Below, one piece after another: positions 51,986 through 61,153 of a stretch of DNA of 64,000 nt. Made by a program: the position numbers and the translations under genes. The notes beneath the pieces are model-generated. The model was given only the letters and a program-made list of their open reading frames with translations, made no database searches and was not told the DNA's origin. How positions within the stretch are numbered: position 1 is the first letter of the stretch; each line of letters opens with the position of its first letter. This DNA is from Alcaligenes parafaecalis (GTDB lineage Bacteria; Pseudomonadota; Gammaproteobacteria; Burkholderiales; Burkholderiaceae_B). The DNA lies in assembly GCF_026344135.1 (NCBI RefSeq), contig NZ_JAPKNA010000002.1, positions 434,001 through 498,000 on the forward strand, given 5' to 3'.

Positions 51986-53443
51986 TCAGGCATCCAGCTT
52001 TTGCTTGAGCATTTCATTGATCTGCTGCGGATTGGCTTTGCCCTTGGCAACCTTCATTACCTGACCGACCAAAGCGTTGAAAGCCTTTGGCTTGCCAGCA
52101 CGGTGCTGTTCGACAATGCTGGGGTTGGCGGCCAGAACTTCGTCCACCATGGCGCCAATGGCACCGGCATCGTTGATTTGCTTCAAGCCACGGGAGTCGA
52201 TGATGGCATCCACATCGCCATTCAGTTCGCCGTCCCATTGCGCCGCAAATACGTCACGAGCAATCTTGTTCGAGATGGTGCCGTCAGCAATACGGGCAAT
52301 CAGTTGGGCCAGTTGTGCTGGGCTGACTTTGGATTGCTCAATGCTGATTTCTTCACGGTTCAAGGCAGCCGACAGCTCGCCCAGCACCCAGTTGGCAGCC
52401 AGTTTGGCATTGGCGCTGGAGCCTGCTTGCAAAATGGCTTCAAAGAAGTCTGAAGTGGCGCGGTCTACTGTCAGTTGCGAGGCGTCGTAACGGCTCAGCT
52501 CGAACTCTTGCTCGAAGCGAGCCAGTTTTTGAGCAGGCAGCTCGGGCATGTCCTGACGAACTTGCTCGATCCATTCCTCGCTGATCAACAGCGGTGGCAG
52601 ATCCGGGTCGGGGAAGTAGCGGTAATCATGCGCGTCTTCTTTGCTGCGCATGCTGCGTGTTTCGTCGCGGTCCGAGTCGTACAGGCGGGTTTCCTGAACC
52701 ACTTTGCCACCATCTTCAATCAGCTCGATCTGACGGCGCACTTCGTACTGAATCGCGCGTTCCAGAAAGCGGAAGGAGTTGATGTTTTTCAGTTCGCAGC
52801 GGGTGCCCAGTTCCTTCTGGCCCTTGGGACGTACCGAGACGTTGGCGTCCACGCGGAACGAGCCTTCCTGCATATTGCCGTCACAAATACCCAGCCAGAC
52901 AACCAGGCTGTGCAAGGCGCGGGCATAGCCCACGGCTTCGGCAGCCGAGCGCATTTCAGGTTCGGATACGATTTCCAGCAGCGGCGTGCCCGCGCGGTTC
53001 AAGTCGATCCCGGTGCTGGATTCGCCGTAAGGGCCACGGAAGTTTTCATGCAGGGATTTACCGGCATCTTCTTCCAAGTGGGCACGAGTCAGATTAATGG
53101 TCTTTTCCTCGTCGCCCAGCATGAAGCTGATGGTGCCACCGCTGATGACGGGGATTTCCATCTGGCTGATCTGGTAGTTCTTGGGCAGATCCGGGTAGAA
53201 GTAGTTTTTGCGTTCAAACACGGAGCGGGGGGCAATGTGCCCGCCTACGGCCAGACCCAAGCGAATGGCCCGTTCGGCAGCGCCACGGTTAAAAACAGGC
53301 AGTGCGCCGGGCAGGGCCATGTCCACTTCGTTGGCTTGCGTGTTGGGCAAGGCACCAAAGCGGGTGCTGCTGCTGGAGAAGATTTTGGATTCGGTCGAGA
53401 GCTGGGTATGGGTTTCCAGCCCGATCACAATTTCCCATTCCAT
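51986..53443 (-). CDS. gatB: Asp/Glu-tRNA amidotransferase subunit B
   Basis: The 485-residue protein has the GatB start IVIGLETHTQLSTESKIFSS, the zinc/substrate region and the core DLPKNYQISQMEIPVISGG, SSTGIDLNRAGTPLLEIVSE and YRYFPDPDLPPL, ending with the helical Yqey tail (NPQQINEMLKQKLDA). With GatA and GatC it converts misacylated Glu-tRNA(Gln) or Asp-tRNA(Asn) to the correct amide. Its start overlaps the gatA stop by one base. Presence of GatCAB implies that at least one of GlnRS or AsnRS routes is indirect in this organism. Confidence 0.96.
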   Translation of the reverse strand: MEWEIVIGLETHTQLSTESKIFSSSSTRFGALPNTQANEVDMALPGALPVFNRGAAERAIRLGLAVGGHIAPRSVFERKNYFYPDLPKNYQISQMEIPVISGGTISFMLGDEEKTINLTRAHLEEDAGKSLHENFRGPYGESSTGIDLNRAGTPLLEIVSEPEMRSAAEAVGYARALHSLVVWLGICDGNMQEGSFRVDANVSVRPKGQKELGTRCELKNINSFRFLERAIQYEVRRQIELIEDGGKVVQETRLYDSDRDETRSMRSKEDAHDYRYFPDPDLPPLLISEEWIEQVRQDMPELPAQKLARFEQEFELSRYDASQLTVDRATSDFFEAILQAGSSANAKLAANWVLGELSAALNREEISIEQSKVSPAQLAQLIARIADGTISNKIARDVFAAQWDGELNGDVDAIIDSRGLKQINDAGAIGAMVDEVLAANPSIVEQHRAGKPKAFNALVGQVMKVAKGKANPQQINEMLKQKLDA

Positions 53444-54963
53444 TATTGTTGTCCTGGTTGACGTTGATGCCAGTCGGTGACTTGCTGGAAGCGGTCGGCA
53501 AAAGCCAGCAATTGGCCTTCGCGGAAGTAATTGCCAATAATTTGCAGGCCGATGGGCAAGGGCTGCTCATCGTTGCTGAAACCGCAGGGGATGGACATGG
53601 CGGGCAGGCCAGCCAGGCTGACGCCCAGGGTGTAAACATCACCCAGCCAGTCGGTCGTTGGGTCTTCAATCGTTGTGCCCAGCTTGCGGCCCAGGGCCGG
53701 GGTGACCGGGCCAAGGATCAGGTCGCACTGTTCAAAGACTTTCTGGAAGTCGTCCACAATCATGCGGCGTACGCGTTGGGCTTGCAGATAGTAGGCATCG
53801 TAGTAACCGTGGGACAGCACATAGGTGCCCACCAGGATTCGACGCACCACTTCAGGTCCAAAGCCTTCCGAGCGCGAACGCGAAATCATGCTGCTCAGGT
53901 CGGTGTACTGATTGGCGCGGTGGCCAAAGCGTACGCCGTCAAAGCGCGACAGGTTGGTCGAGGCTTCAGCCGGGCTGATGACGTAATAAGTAGGGACAGA
54001 CAGTTCTGTCAGGGGCAGTTGCACGCTGACGCGCTCTGCACCCAGGCTTTCGTAGGTTTTCAGCGCGGCTTCGATGGCGTCGGCTACAACCGGGTCCAGG
54101 CCGGGGCCAAAGAACTGGGCGGGCACACCAATACGCAAGCCTTTCAGTGGCTGGCTGCCTTGGGCTTCTTGCTGGGACTGCTGCTGTTCAAACTGCTGAC
54201 GAATGCGCGCGCCGTTATTGGGCTGATCGTCGCAGAATTCCAAACTAGTGGCATCTTGCGGGTCAAAACCACACATGGTTTCCAGCAGATCCAGCAAGTC
54301 GCGGGCATTGCGGGCGATAGGACCGGCCTGATCCAGGCTGGAGCCGTACGCAATAATGCCAAAGCGGGAAATCGTGCCGTAGGTGGGCTTGATGCCGCTA
54401 ACGCCACACAGGGCGGCTGGCTGGCGAATCGAACCGCCGGTATCCGTGGCAGTGGCACCAGCGATCAGGCCAGCAGCAACGGCGGCGGCGGAGCCACCCG
54501 AGGAGCCACCGGGAACCATGGAGTGGTCCCAAGGGTTGCGCACGGGGCCAAAGACCGAGCTTTCATTGCGCGAGCCCATGGCGAACTCGTCACAGTTCAG
54601 TTTGCCCAGCGAGACAGCACCGGCTGCCTGCAGCTTGGTCACGACCGTAGCGTCAAAGGGGCTGACATAGCCTTCCAGCATTTTGCTGCAGGCGGTAGTC
54701 TGCCAATCCTTGGTGACAAACAAATCTTTGTGGGCGATAGGGATACCGGTCAGTGGACCGGCCTTGCCTTGAGCAATCAGGGCATCAGCGGCATCGGCCT
54801 GGGCCAGGGTCAGGGCAGCGTCCTGCTGCACAAAGGCATTGAGCTCTTTTTGACGGGCGCTATTGTCCAGGGCTTGCTGGGCCAGCTCGCGGGCACTGAC
54901 AGTTTTGTTTTGCAGGGCTAGTCGCAGCGCTGCAATAGTCGCGAATTCAGGGGTAAAAGACAT
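53443..54963 (-). CDS. gatA: Asp/Glu-tRNA amidotransferase subunit A
   Basis: The 506-residue amidase-signature protein has the glycine/serine-rich catalytic segment VPGGSSGGSAAAVAAGLIAG, the upstream IPIAHKDLF lysine region and DTGGSIRQPAALCGVSGIKP, giving the Ser-cis-Ser-Lys triad. It hydrolyses glutamine to supply ammonia to GatB. It lies 9 bases after gatC and overlaps gatB by one base. A long Gln-rich insertion (QFEQQQSQQEAQGSQ) around residue 240-260 is not a usual part of the core fold but does not interrupt motifs. Confidence 0.96.
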   Translation of the reverse strand: MSFTPEFATIAALRLALQNKTVSARELAQQALDNSARQKELNAFVQQDAALTLAQADAADALIAQGKAGPLTGIPIAHKDLFVTKDWQTTACSKMLEGYVSPFDATVVTKLQAAGAVSLGKLNCDEFAMGSRNESSVFGPVRNPWDHSMVPGGSSGGSAAAVAAGLIAGATATDTGGSIRQPAALCGVSGIKPTYGTISRFGIIAYGSSLDQAGPIARNARDLLDLLETMCGFDPQDATSLEFCDDQPNNGARIRQQFEQQQSQQEAQGSQPLKGLRIGVPAQFFGPGLDPVVADAIEAALKTYESLGAERVSVQLPLTELSVPTYYVISPAEASTNLSRFDGVRFGHRANQYTDLSSMISRSRSEGFGPEVVRRILVGTYVLSHGYYDAYYLQAQRVRRMIVDDFQKVFEQCDLILGPVTPALGRKLGTTIEDPTTDWLGDVYTLGVSLAGLPAMSIPCGFSNDEQPLPIGLQIIGNYFREGQLLAFADRFQQVTDWHQRQPGQQ

Positions 54964-54972
54964 GGTTTTGCT

Positions 54973-55281
54973 TTATTCGATGACCGTGGGCACCAGAAAC
55001 AGGCCATCCTGCTCGGCGGGGGCGTTGCGCATCATGGCCTGGCGGCTTTCTACCGTTCCGGAAGGCAGGGCCTTGTCCTCGCGCAGACGCAGACTGATCT
55101 GCTGGCGGGCGGACAAAGGATGGGCCATAGGCTCAACGCCTTGAGTATCAACGGTTTGCAAGGTCTGGATCAGGCCCAGGATGCGCGTCAAATCGTGCTC
55201 GACCTGGGAGGCCTGTTCAGCGGAAAGATCAAGGCGCGCCAGTTGCGCTATACGGGCAACATCCTGTTCAGTGATAGACAT
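54973..55281 (-). CDS. gatC: Asp/Glu-tRNA amidotransferase subunit C
   Basis: This 102-residue protein has the GatC start SITEQDVARIAQLARLDLSA and the conserved C-terminal DKALPSGTVESRQAMMRNAP and GLFLVPTVIE. It holds the GatA-GatB complex together. It is the first gene of gatCAB on the minus strand and is divergent from mreB across 271 bases, a gap with no gene but AT-rich segments suitable for promoters in both directions. Confidence 0.94.
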   Translation of the reverse strand: MSITEQDVARIAQLARLDLSAEQASQVEHDLTRILGLIQTLQTVDTQGVEPMAHPLSARQQISLRLREDKALPSGTVESRQAMMRNAPAEQDGLFLVPTVIE

Positions 55282-55552
55282 GTGGGTGGGTACTGGAAAA
55301 TGAGTAATAAAAAAAAGCGGAAATCCGTCAGTTAGGGACAGTTTGGCACTTTTACAGCAAATGCGGGGGTTACAGAACTTAACTGACCATTAAAACAGTC
55401 CTAATGTAGAGCAATTATAAGTTATCATTGACCGTTTCCTTCCCAGGTATTTTTGAATTCGTTGCCTGGTTCTTGTGCCTGTCGTTTTACGCTTGAGTTC
55501 CGCGCCGAATTTACCTGCCTTTTCCCCCAAACACTTTACACTTTGCGCGCCC

Positions 55553-56596
55553 ATGTTCGGATTCCTACGCAGTTACTTTTCCAGCGATATGGCAATCGAC
55601 CTCGGTACGGCCAATACCCTTATCTATGTACGCGGCAAGGGTATCGTACTGGATGAACCGTCCGTTGTAGCCATCCGCCATGAAGGTGGACCTAATGGTA
55701 AAAAAATCATTCAGGCCGTTGGGCAGGAGGCCAAGCAAATGCTGGGTCGGGTGCCTGGCAATATTGAAGCCATCCGGCCCATGAAGGATGGTGTGATCGC
55801 GGACTTTACTGTTACCGAGCAAATGCTCAAGCAGTTCATCCGCATGGTTCACCCACGCAGCATGTTTGCTCCCAGCCCACGCATTATCGTGTGCGTGCCT
55901 TGTGGCTCCACCCAGGTGGAACGCCGTGCCATCAAAGAATCTGCTCTGGGCGCTGGCGCCAGCAAGGTCTACCTGATTGAAGAGCCCATGGCGGCTGCAA
56001 TCGGTGCAGGCCTGGCCGTGTCCGATGCCAGCGGTTCCATGGTGGTCGATATTGGTGGTGGCACGACCGAAGTGGCAGTGATCTCTTTGGGCGGTATGGT
56101 CTATAAAGGATCGGTTCGCGTCGGTGGCGATAAGTTTGACGAAGCCATTATTAATTACATCCGTCGCAATTACGGAATGCTAATTGGTGAACCCACGGCT
56201 GAATTGATCAAAAAAGAGATCGGTTCTGCATTCCCCGGTACTGAAATTCGCGAAATTGAAGTCAAGGGTCGCAATTTGTCCGAAGGGGTGCCACGCAGTT
56301 TCACCGTTTCGTCCAACGAGATTCTGGAATCGTTGACCGATCCTTTGAATCAGATCGTCTCTGCCGTTAAAACTGCCCTGGAACAAACGCCTCCTGAATT
56401 GGGCGCGGATATTACCGACAAGGGTATTGTCCTGACGGGGGGGGGGGCTCTGGTTCACGATCTGGACCGTCTTTTGCAAGAAGAGACTGGCTTGCCCGTG
56501 GTGGTAGCTGAAGATCCTCTGACCTGCGTGGTACGGGGTTGCGGTGAGGCTCTGGAGCATCTGGAGCGTCTGGAGTCCGTATTTATTTACGATTGA
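55553..56596 (+). CDS. mreB: Rod-shape actin homologue MreB
   Basis: ATG 55553 gives 347 residues, the normal length, beginning MFGFLRSYFSSDMAIDLGTA. Actin-type motifs are the phosphate-1 loop IDLGTANTLIYVRGKG, phosphate-2 VVDIGGGTTEVAVISLGG and the adenosine motif GIVLTGGGALVHDLD. It forms membrane-bound filaments that guide cell-wall synthesis. Eleven consecutive G bases (56437-56447) encode the LTGGGA region, an unusual homopolymer in a normally essential gene. It heads the mreBCD-mrdA-rodA cluster, 62 bases before mreC. Confidence 0.97.
   Translation: MFGFLRSYFSSDMAIDLGTANTLIYVRGKGIVLDEPSVVAIRHEGGPNGKKIIQAVGQEAKQMLGRVPGNIEAIRPMKDGVIADFTVTEQMLKQFIRMVHPRSMFAPSPRIIVCVPCGSTQVERRAIKESALGAGASKVYLIEEPMAAAIGAGLAVSDASGSMVVDIGGGTTEVAVISLGGMVYKGSVRVGGDKFDEAIINYIRRNYGMLIGEPTAELIKKEIGSAFPGTEIREIEVKGRNLSEGVPRSFTVSSNEILESLTDPLNQIVSAVKTALEQTPPELGADITDKGIVLTGGGALVHDLDRLLQEETGLPVVVAEDPLTCVVRGCGEALEHLERLESVFIYD
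56437..56447 (+). repeat. Run of eleven G in mreB
   Basis: A G11 homopolymer spans the codons for Thr-Gly-Gly-Gly-Ala in the conserved adenosine motif. The frame is intact as given. Such runs are prone to slippage both in cells and in sequencing. Confidence 0.9.
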
Positions 56597-56658
56597 TCTT
56601 TGCTTGGCCCCCACGGCAATGTATTGCTTGTGGGGACAAGCGACCGAGTGCTTGATTA

Positions 56659-57540
56659 ATGCGAGAACAAGGCTCCATCCGGCTATTTAGACGTGGCTCA
56701 TCTCCCGAGCTGCGTCTGGCCGCTCTTTTGGTGCTGGCCGTGGGCTTGTTGATCACGGATGCTCGTTACGCGGTGCTCGAACCCGTGCGCCAAGCCGTCG
56801 CTGCCGTGCTATATCCCTTTCAGCGTGTCATGCTGGCCCCGCGCGATCTGGTTACTTACTTCAGTAGCTGGACAGATGCGGCCTCGACCGCACGGTCTGA
56901 AAAAGAAGCCTTGCAACGCCAGCGTATCGAGCTGGCTCAGCTCTCTACCCATGCCGCCCAGCTTTCTGCAGAAAACGAGCAATTACGCCGTTTGCTGCAA
57001 GTGGCCGATACCGTCACCCAACCTTCTGTTGCAGTGGAAGTCCTGTATGAACCTCCCAATGGTTACGCTCGTCACCTGATTTTCAATAAAGGCTCGGCCA
57101 GTGGCATTCGTCCCGGCATGCCGGTGATTGATGAAGGCGGGGTAGTGGGTCAGGTGGTGCGGGTTACACGCTTTACCTCCGAAGCCGCGCTGATTACCGA
57201 CGATAAAGTCTCGGTCCCGGTACAGGTGCTGCGTAATGGCCTGCGCCTGATTGCCTTTGGGGGCAATCCCGGTGGCAAGGTGGAAGTGCGTTTCCTGACA
57301 AGTGATGTGGACCTGGAGCCCGACGATACCCTGATCACCAGTGGTATTGGCGGTTTGTTCCCGGCGGGTTTGCCGGTTGGTACGGTCAGCAGTATTGAGC
57401 GCGATGATGCCTCGGGCTTTGCCCTGGCCATGGTCACGCCCTTGTCGCACCCGGAGCGTTACCGCCATTTTCTGATTTTGCTGGTGCCCGAGAGCGAACG
57501 CTCCCTGGAACAGGACGAGGGCAATGATGCGACGCGCTGA
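56659..57540 (+). CDS. mreC: Rod-shape-determining protein MreC
   Basis: The 293-residue protein has a short cytoplasmic start, one membrane segment (LAALLVLAVGLLITDARYAV), a coiled coil at about residues 75-115 (SEKEALQRQRIELAQLSTHA, LSAENEQLRRLLQ) and the periplasmic beta-barrel domain (GMPVIDEGGVVGQVVRVTRF, DTLITSGIGGLFPAGLPVGT). It links MreB filaments to PBP2 and RodA. Its last 17 bases overlap mreD, so the two are translationally coupled. Confidence 0.95.
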   Translation: MREQGSIRLFRRGSSPELRLAALLVLAVGLLITDARYAVLEPVRQAVAAVLYPFQRVMLAPRDLVTYFSSWTDAASTARSEKEALQRQRIELAQLSTHAAQLSAENEQLRRLLQVADTVTQPSVAVEVLYEPPNGYARHLIFNKGSASGIRPGMPVIDEGGVVGQVVRVTRFTSEAALITDDKVSVPVQVLRNGLRLIAFGGNPGGKVEVRFLTSDVDLEPDDTLITSGIGGLFPAGLPVGTVSSIERDDASGFALAMVTPLSHPERYRHFLILLVPESERSLEQDEGNDATR

Positions 57541-58105
57541 GTCCTCGGATACCTCTGGCCGCAAAACTCGGACCTCGTCTCTGGGTAGCTTGCAGCCCAT
57601 TGATAGCAGCCCTTTCTCTCGGGCCTCCAGCCCTTGGCTGGTGTGGGGCTCGATTCTGCTGATGTGGCTAAGCTCCATGCTGCCGTGGCGGCTTTTACCT
57701 TTTGCCCCCGATCTGTTGATGCTGGTGTTGGCCTTCTGGGCCGTGCACGAGCCGCGCCGGGTGCCCATGTCCCTGGCGTTCGTACTGGGTATTTTGATCG
57801 ATGTACACGATGGCAGCCTGTTGGGCGAACACGCTCTGGCTTATATCCTGGTCGTGTATGGCGCTTTGGTATTGCGCAAACGAATTCTGAACTTTGGCAT
57901 GTGGACCCACTTCCTGCACATGGCGGTTGTCATGTTGCTGGCACAGTTGATCGTACGGGTCCTGCATGCCTGGCTGGTGGGTGAGTGGTCTGGCTGGGAG
58001 TGGGCTGGTGGCACTTTGTTGACAGCCGCTTTGTGGCCCCTGGCCGATAGTGTGCTGTTTTTGCCGCAGCGACGTCTGGACGAGTCCGACTCCGGTTCGT
58101 CCTGA
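57524..58105 (+). CDS. mreD: Rod-shape-determining protein MreD
   Basis: This 193-residue membrane protein starts within the end of mreC (ATG 57524 or 57527). After a 35-residue polar N-terminus it has about five membrane helices (WGSILLMWLSSMLPWRLLPF, LLMLVLAFWAVHEPRRVPMS, LAFVLGILIDVHDGSLLGEH, ALAYILVVYGALVLRKRILN). The RVPMSLAFVLGILIDVHDGS segment is the MreD hallmark. It works with MreC at the membrane in the elongasome. mrdA starts 14 bases later. Confidence 0.93.
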   Translation: MMRRAESSDTSGRKTRTSSLGSLQPIDSSPFSRASSPWLVWGSILLMWLSSMLPWRLLPFAPDLLMLVLAFWAVHEPRRVPMSLAFVLGILIDVHDGSLLGEHALAYILVVYGALVLRKRILNFGMWTHFLHMAVVMLLAQLIVRVLHAWLVGEWSGWEWAGGTLLTAALWPLADSVLFLPQRRLDESDSGSS

Positions 58106-58119
58106 TTGGTAGGGCGGCC

Positions 58120-59979
58120 ATGTTTGAATTCAAAAAAACCTCGCATCAGTTGCGCCAGCGCATTCTTTTCCGCGCCCTGGTAGCGGCGGTTCTGGCCTGC
58201 GTCTTGCTAGGGGTGTTGGGCGTGCGCCTGTGGTATTTGCAGGTGGTGCGCTACGAAGGCTTTGCGGCCCGCGCCGATCAGAACCGTATTGCCGTCATCC
58301 CGATTACCCCCCGTCGTGGCGAGATTCTGGACCGTAATGGCGAGGTTCTGGCCCGTAATTACCGGGACTACACCTTGTCCGCCGTGCCAGCCAGTCTGGG
58401 TGAACCTCTGGACGATATGCTGGATCGTGTTGGCGAGCTGGTGGAGCTCAGTCCACGCGATCGGCGTCGATTCAAGCAGAACGTCGCTCAAAATAGCCGC
58501 TACTCCGAAATCCTGCTGCGCAATAACCTGAGCGATGATGAAGCCGCCTGGTTTTCTGCCCATGCCTTCAAATTCCCCGGTGTGACTCTGCAAGCCCGTT
58601 GGGTGCGTGAGTACCCCCAAGGCGAGGCCGCTGCACACGTGCTGGGTTATGTAGGCCGTATTTCCGAGGGCGACCAGCAAAGGCTGGAAGAAACCGGGCA
58701 AACTGGTAATTACCGTGGCACGCAGGTTATCGGTAAGAAAGGAATTGAAAAAACCTGGGAAAAAACGCTGCATGGCCGTACGGGTATCGAGGAAGTAGAA
58801 GTGGCTGCCTCGGGCCGTCCTGTACGTACACTTAGCCGCGTAGACCCGGTGCCCGGTGCCAGCTTGCGTCTGTCTCTGGATATTGGCTTGCAGAAAATGG
58901 CCGAAGCCATGTTCACAGGGCGACGCGGTGCCTTGGTGGCGATTGAGCCCAGCACAGGCGAAGTGCTGGCTTTTGTGTCGGCCCCGTCTTTTGACCCGAA
59001 CCTGTTTATCGACGGGATTGATGTAGAAAACTGGCGCAAGCTGAACGACTCGCCTGATCATCCGCTGATTAACCGCCCGCTGTACGGCACGTATCCTATC
59101 GGCTCGACCTACAAGCCCTTTGTGGCCTTGGCGGCTCTGGAAACCGGCAAGCGCAAGGCAACGGACCGCATTTCCGATCCCGGCTATTTTGAATTTGGTG
59201 GCCAGCGTTTCCGTAACGCAGGTGGCGCGGTCTACGGCTCTACCGACATGCACCGTGCCTTGGTGGTTTCTTCGGATACCTACTTCTATTCCTTGGGCCC
59301 GGAAATCGGCGTTGATAATCTGCACGACTTCATGAAGCAGTTTGGCTTTGGCCAGCAGACGGGTATTGACCTGGATGGCGAGCGCCAAGGCATTCTGCCT
59401 TCTACTGAATGGAAACGTCAGGCCTACAAAAAGCCGGCCCAACAGCGCTGGTATGCCGGAGAAAGTATCTCGGTGGCGGTGGGGCAGGGCTATAACTCCT
59501 TTACTGTGCTGCAACTGGCGCATGCGACTGCCGTGCTGGCTAGCAATGGCATTGTGCGGCCTCCACACCTGGTCACCCAGACCTTGAACCCACATGACCC
59601 GGAGATTGAACAGCCTGTGCGTATTGATGCCAAGCTGATTCCCTTGAAGCAGGCTAATGTGGATGTGGTCAAACGCGCTCTGGTGGATGTGGTGCGCCTG
59701 GGTACGGCCCGTCGCGCCTTTGCGGGTGCGGCTTATCAGGCGGCTGGCAAGACGGGGACGGCACAGGTCTTTAGCTTGCGCGGCGCCAAGTACAACGCCA
59801 ACGCTATTGACGAGCGTTTGCGCGACCACGCTTTGTTCATGTCCTACGCTCCGGCAGAGAACCCCAAAATCGCAGTCGCCTTGATTGTAGAAAATGCGGG
59901 TTGGGGCGGTTCGGTTGCGGCACCCATTGTGCGCAAGGTTTTTGATTACTGGTTGGTGGAACGAGGGCAGATGCAATGA
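58120..59979 (+). CDS. mrdA: Penicillin-binding protein 2
   Basis: The 619-residue protein has one N-terminal membrane helix (LVAAVLACVLLGVLGVRLWY), a pedestal domain (ITPRRGEILDRNGEVLARNY) and a transpeptidase domain with the serine motif STYKPFVALAA, the SSD motif in VVSSDTYFYSLGPEIG and KTGTAQVF. It cross-links lateral peptidoglycan during elongation in partnership with RodA and is the target of mecillinam. Its stop overlaps the rodA start (ATGA), giving a fixed ratio of the two. Confidence 0.96.
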   Translation: MFEFKKTSHQLRQRILFRALVAAVLACVLLGVLGVRLWYLQVVRYEGFAARADQNRIAVIPITPRRGEILDRNGEVLARNYRDYTLSAVPASLGEPLDDMLDRVGELVELSPRDRRRFKQNVAQNSRYSEILLRNNLSDDEAAWFSAHAFKFPGVTLQARWVREYPQGEAAAHVLGYVGRISEGDQQRLEETGQTGNYRGTQVIGKKGIEKTWEKTLHGRTGIEEVEVAASGRPVRTLSRVDPVPGASLRLSLDIGLQKMAEAMFTGRRGALVAIEPSTGEVLAFVSAPSFDPNLFIDGIDVENWRKLNDSPDHPLINRPLYGTYPIGSTYKPFVALAALETGKRKATDRISDPGYFEFGGQRFRNAGGAVYGSTDMHRALVVSSDTYFYSLGPEIGVDNLHDFMKQFGFGQQTGIDLDGERQGILPSTEWKRQAYKKPAQQRWYAGESISVAVGQGYNSFTVLQLAHATAVLASNGIVRPPHLVTQTLNPHDPEIEQPVRIDAKLIPLKQANVDVVKRALVDVVRLGTARRAFAGAAYQAAGKTGTAQVFSLRGAKYNANAIDERLRDHALFMSYAPAENPKIAVALIVENAGWGGSVAAPIVRKVFDYWLVERGQMQ

Positions 59980-61118
59980 AGCGACTTTTGCAACTGGGCC
60001 TGAGAGCCGTCACTGCCTTTGATTGGCCCTTGCTGTTGTTGCTGGTCTTGATGGCCGCGCTGGGTATGACCGTCATGCATTCGGCCGTGGGCGGTACGGA
60101 CTGGCGTTTTGCAGACCAGGTTCGTAATTTCCTGCTGGCCTTTGGCGTGATGTGGGTGGCCGCCCTGATTCCCCCTGCCTTGTGGATGAAGCTGGCCCCG
60201 GTGGTGTATTCAATCGGGGTTGTGCTGCTTCTGGGGGTAGAGTTCTTTGGCGAAACCAGCAAGGGTGCAACGCGTTGGCTAGACCTGGGCGTGGCCCGTA
60301 TTCAGCCCTCTGAAATGCTCAAGATCTCGGTGCCTTTGATGCTGGCCTGGTATTTCCACCGTTACCAGCGGCCCAAGATGAGCCTGCTGGACTTCATGGT
60401 GGCAGGCATCTTGCTGATGATTCCGTTCCTGCTGATCGTGCGTCAGCCTGACTTGGGTACTGCTTTGCTGGTGTTTGCGGCGGGTTTCTGCGTGATTTAC
60501 TTTGCAGGCCTGTCCTTCAAGCTGATCGTGCCGATTGTGGTGGTGCTGGTGCTGGGCATCAGTGCCTTGCTGTATTACGAAGATTATATCTGCGTACCCG
60601 ACCTGGATTGGGTAGTGCTGCACGACTATCAAAAACACCGGGTCTGCACATTGCTTAACCCCGGTAGTGACCGTCTGGGCAGAGGCTTTCACACTATCCA
60701 GTCCATGATTGCGATTGGCTCGGGCGGTGTGTACGGCAAGGGTTACATGATGGGCACGCAGTCCCATCTGGACTTTGTTCCAGAGCGTACGACTGACTTC
60801 ATTTTTGCCGTATTTGCTGAAGAGTTCGGTTTGTATGGCGGCATCATGCTGCTGGTGCTCTATGCCTTGCTGATTCTGCGCGGCTTGTCCATTGCCGCCG
60901 TGGCTCACACACAGTTCAGCCGTCTGTTGGCCGGTTCCATGTCCATGATGCTGTTTGTTTATGTGTTCGTGAACATAGGCATGGTGACAGGGATTCTGCC
61001 CGTGGTGGGTGTGCCTTTGCCCTTCCTGAGCTATGGCGGTACGGCCTTGATGACCCTGGGTGTGGCCTGCGGGATGCTGATGAGCATCAGCAACGATAAG
61101 CCAGCGCGGCCGACCTGA
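59976..61118 (+). CDS. rodA: Peptidoglycan glycosyltransferase RodA
   Basis: The 380-residue SEDS protein has about ten membrane helices and the family motifs GATRWLDLGVARIQPSEMLK, VRQPDLGTALLVFAAGF, NPGSDRLGRGFHTIQSMIAI and VGVPLPFLSYGGTALMTLG. It polymerises lipid II into glycan strands for cylindrical growth with PBP2. It is the last gene of the shape operon and is followed by a hairpin shared with the convergent mutY. Confidence 0.95.
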   Translation: MKRLLQLGLRAVTAFDWPLLLLLVLMAALGMTVMHSAVGGTDWRFADQVRNFLLAFGVMWVAALIPPALWMKLAPVVYSIGVVLLLGVEFFGETSKGATRWLDLGVARIQPSEMLKISVPLMLAWYFHRYQRPKMSLLDFMVAGILLMIPFLLIVRQPDLGTALLVFAAGFCVIYFAGLSFKLIVPIVVVLVLGISALLYYEDYICVPDLDWVVLHDYQKHRVCTLLNPGSDRLGRGFHTIQSMIAIGSGGVYGKGYMMGTQSHLDFVPERTTDFIFAVFAEEFGLYGGIMLLVLYALLILRGLSIAAVAHTQFSRLLAGSMSMMLFVYVFVNIGMVTGILPVVGVPLPFLSYGGTALMTLGVACGMLMSISNDKPARPT

Positions 61119-61124
61119 TTCAAT

Positions 61125-61147
61125 CTCCCCCAGCATCGCCGGGGGAG
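61125..61147. terminator. Hairpin between convergent rodA and mutY
   Basis: CTCCCCC (61125-61131) pairs with GGGGGAG (61141-61147) around AGCATCGCC. The T tracts on both sides are weak, so the terminator call is moderate. Confidence 0.55.
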
Positions 61148-61153
61148 CGACTC

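Noticed and set aside
53302..54921. 539-codon open frame on the plus strand across gatA and the gatB start
   Set aside because: It runs antisense through motif-supported genes and has no independent support.
58207..59976. 589-codon open frame antisense to mrdA
   Set aside because: Shadow of the transpeptidase gene; no motif and no start signal.
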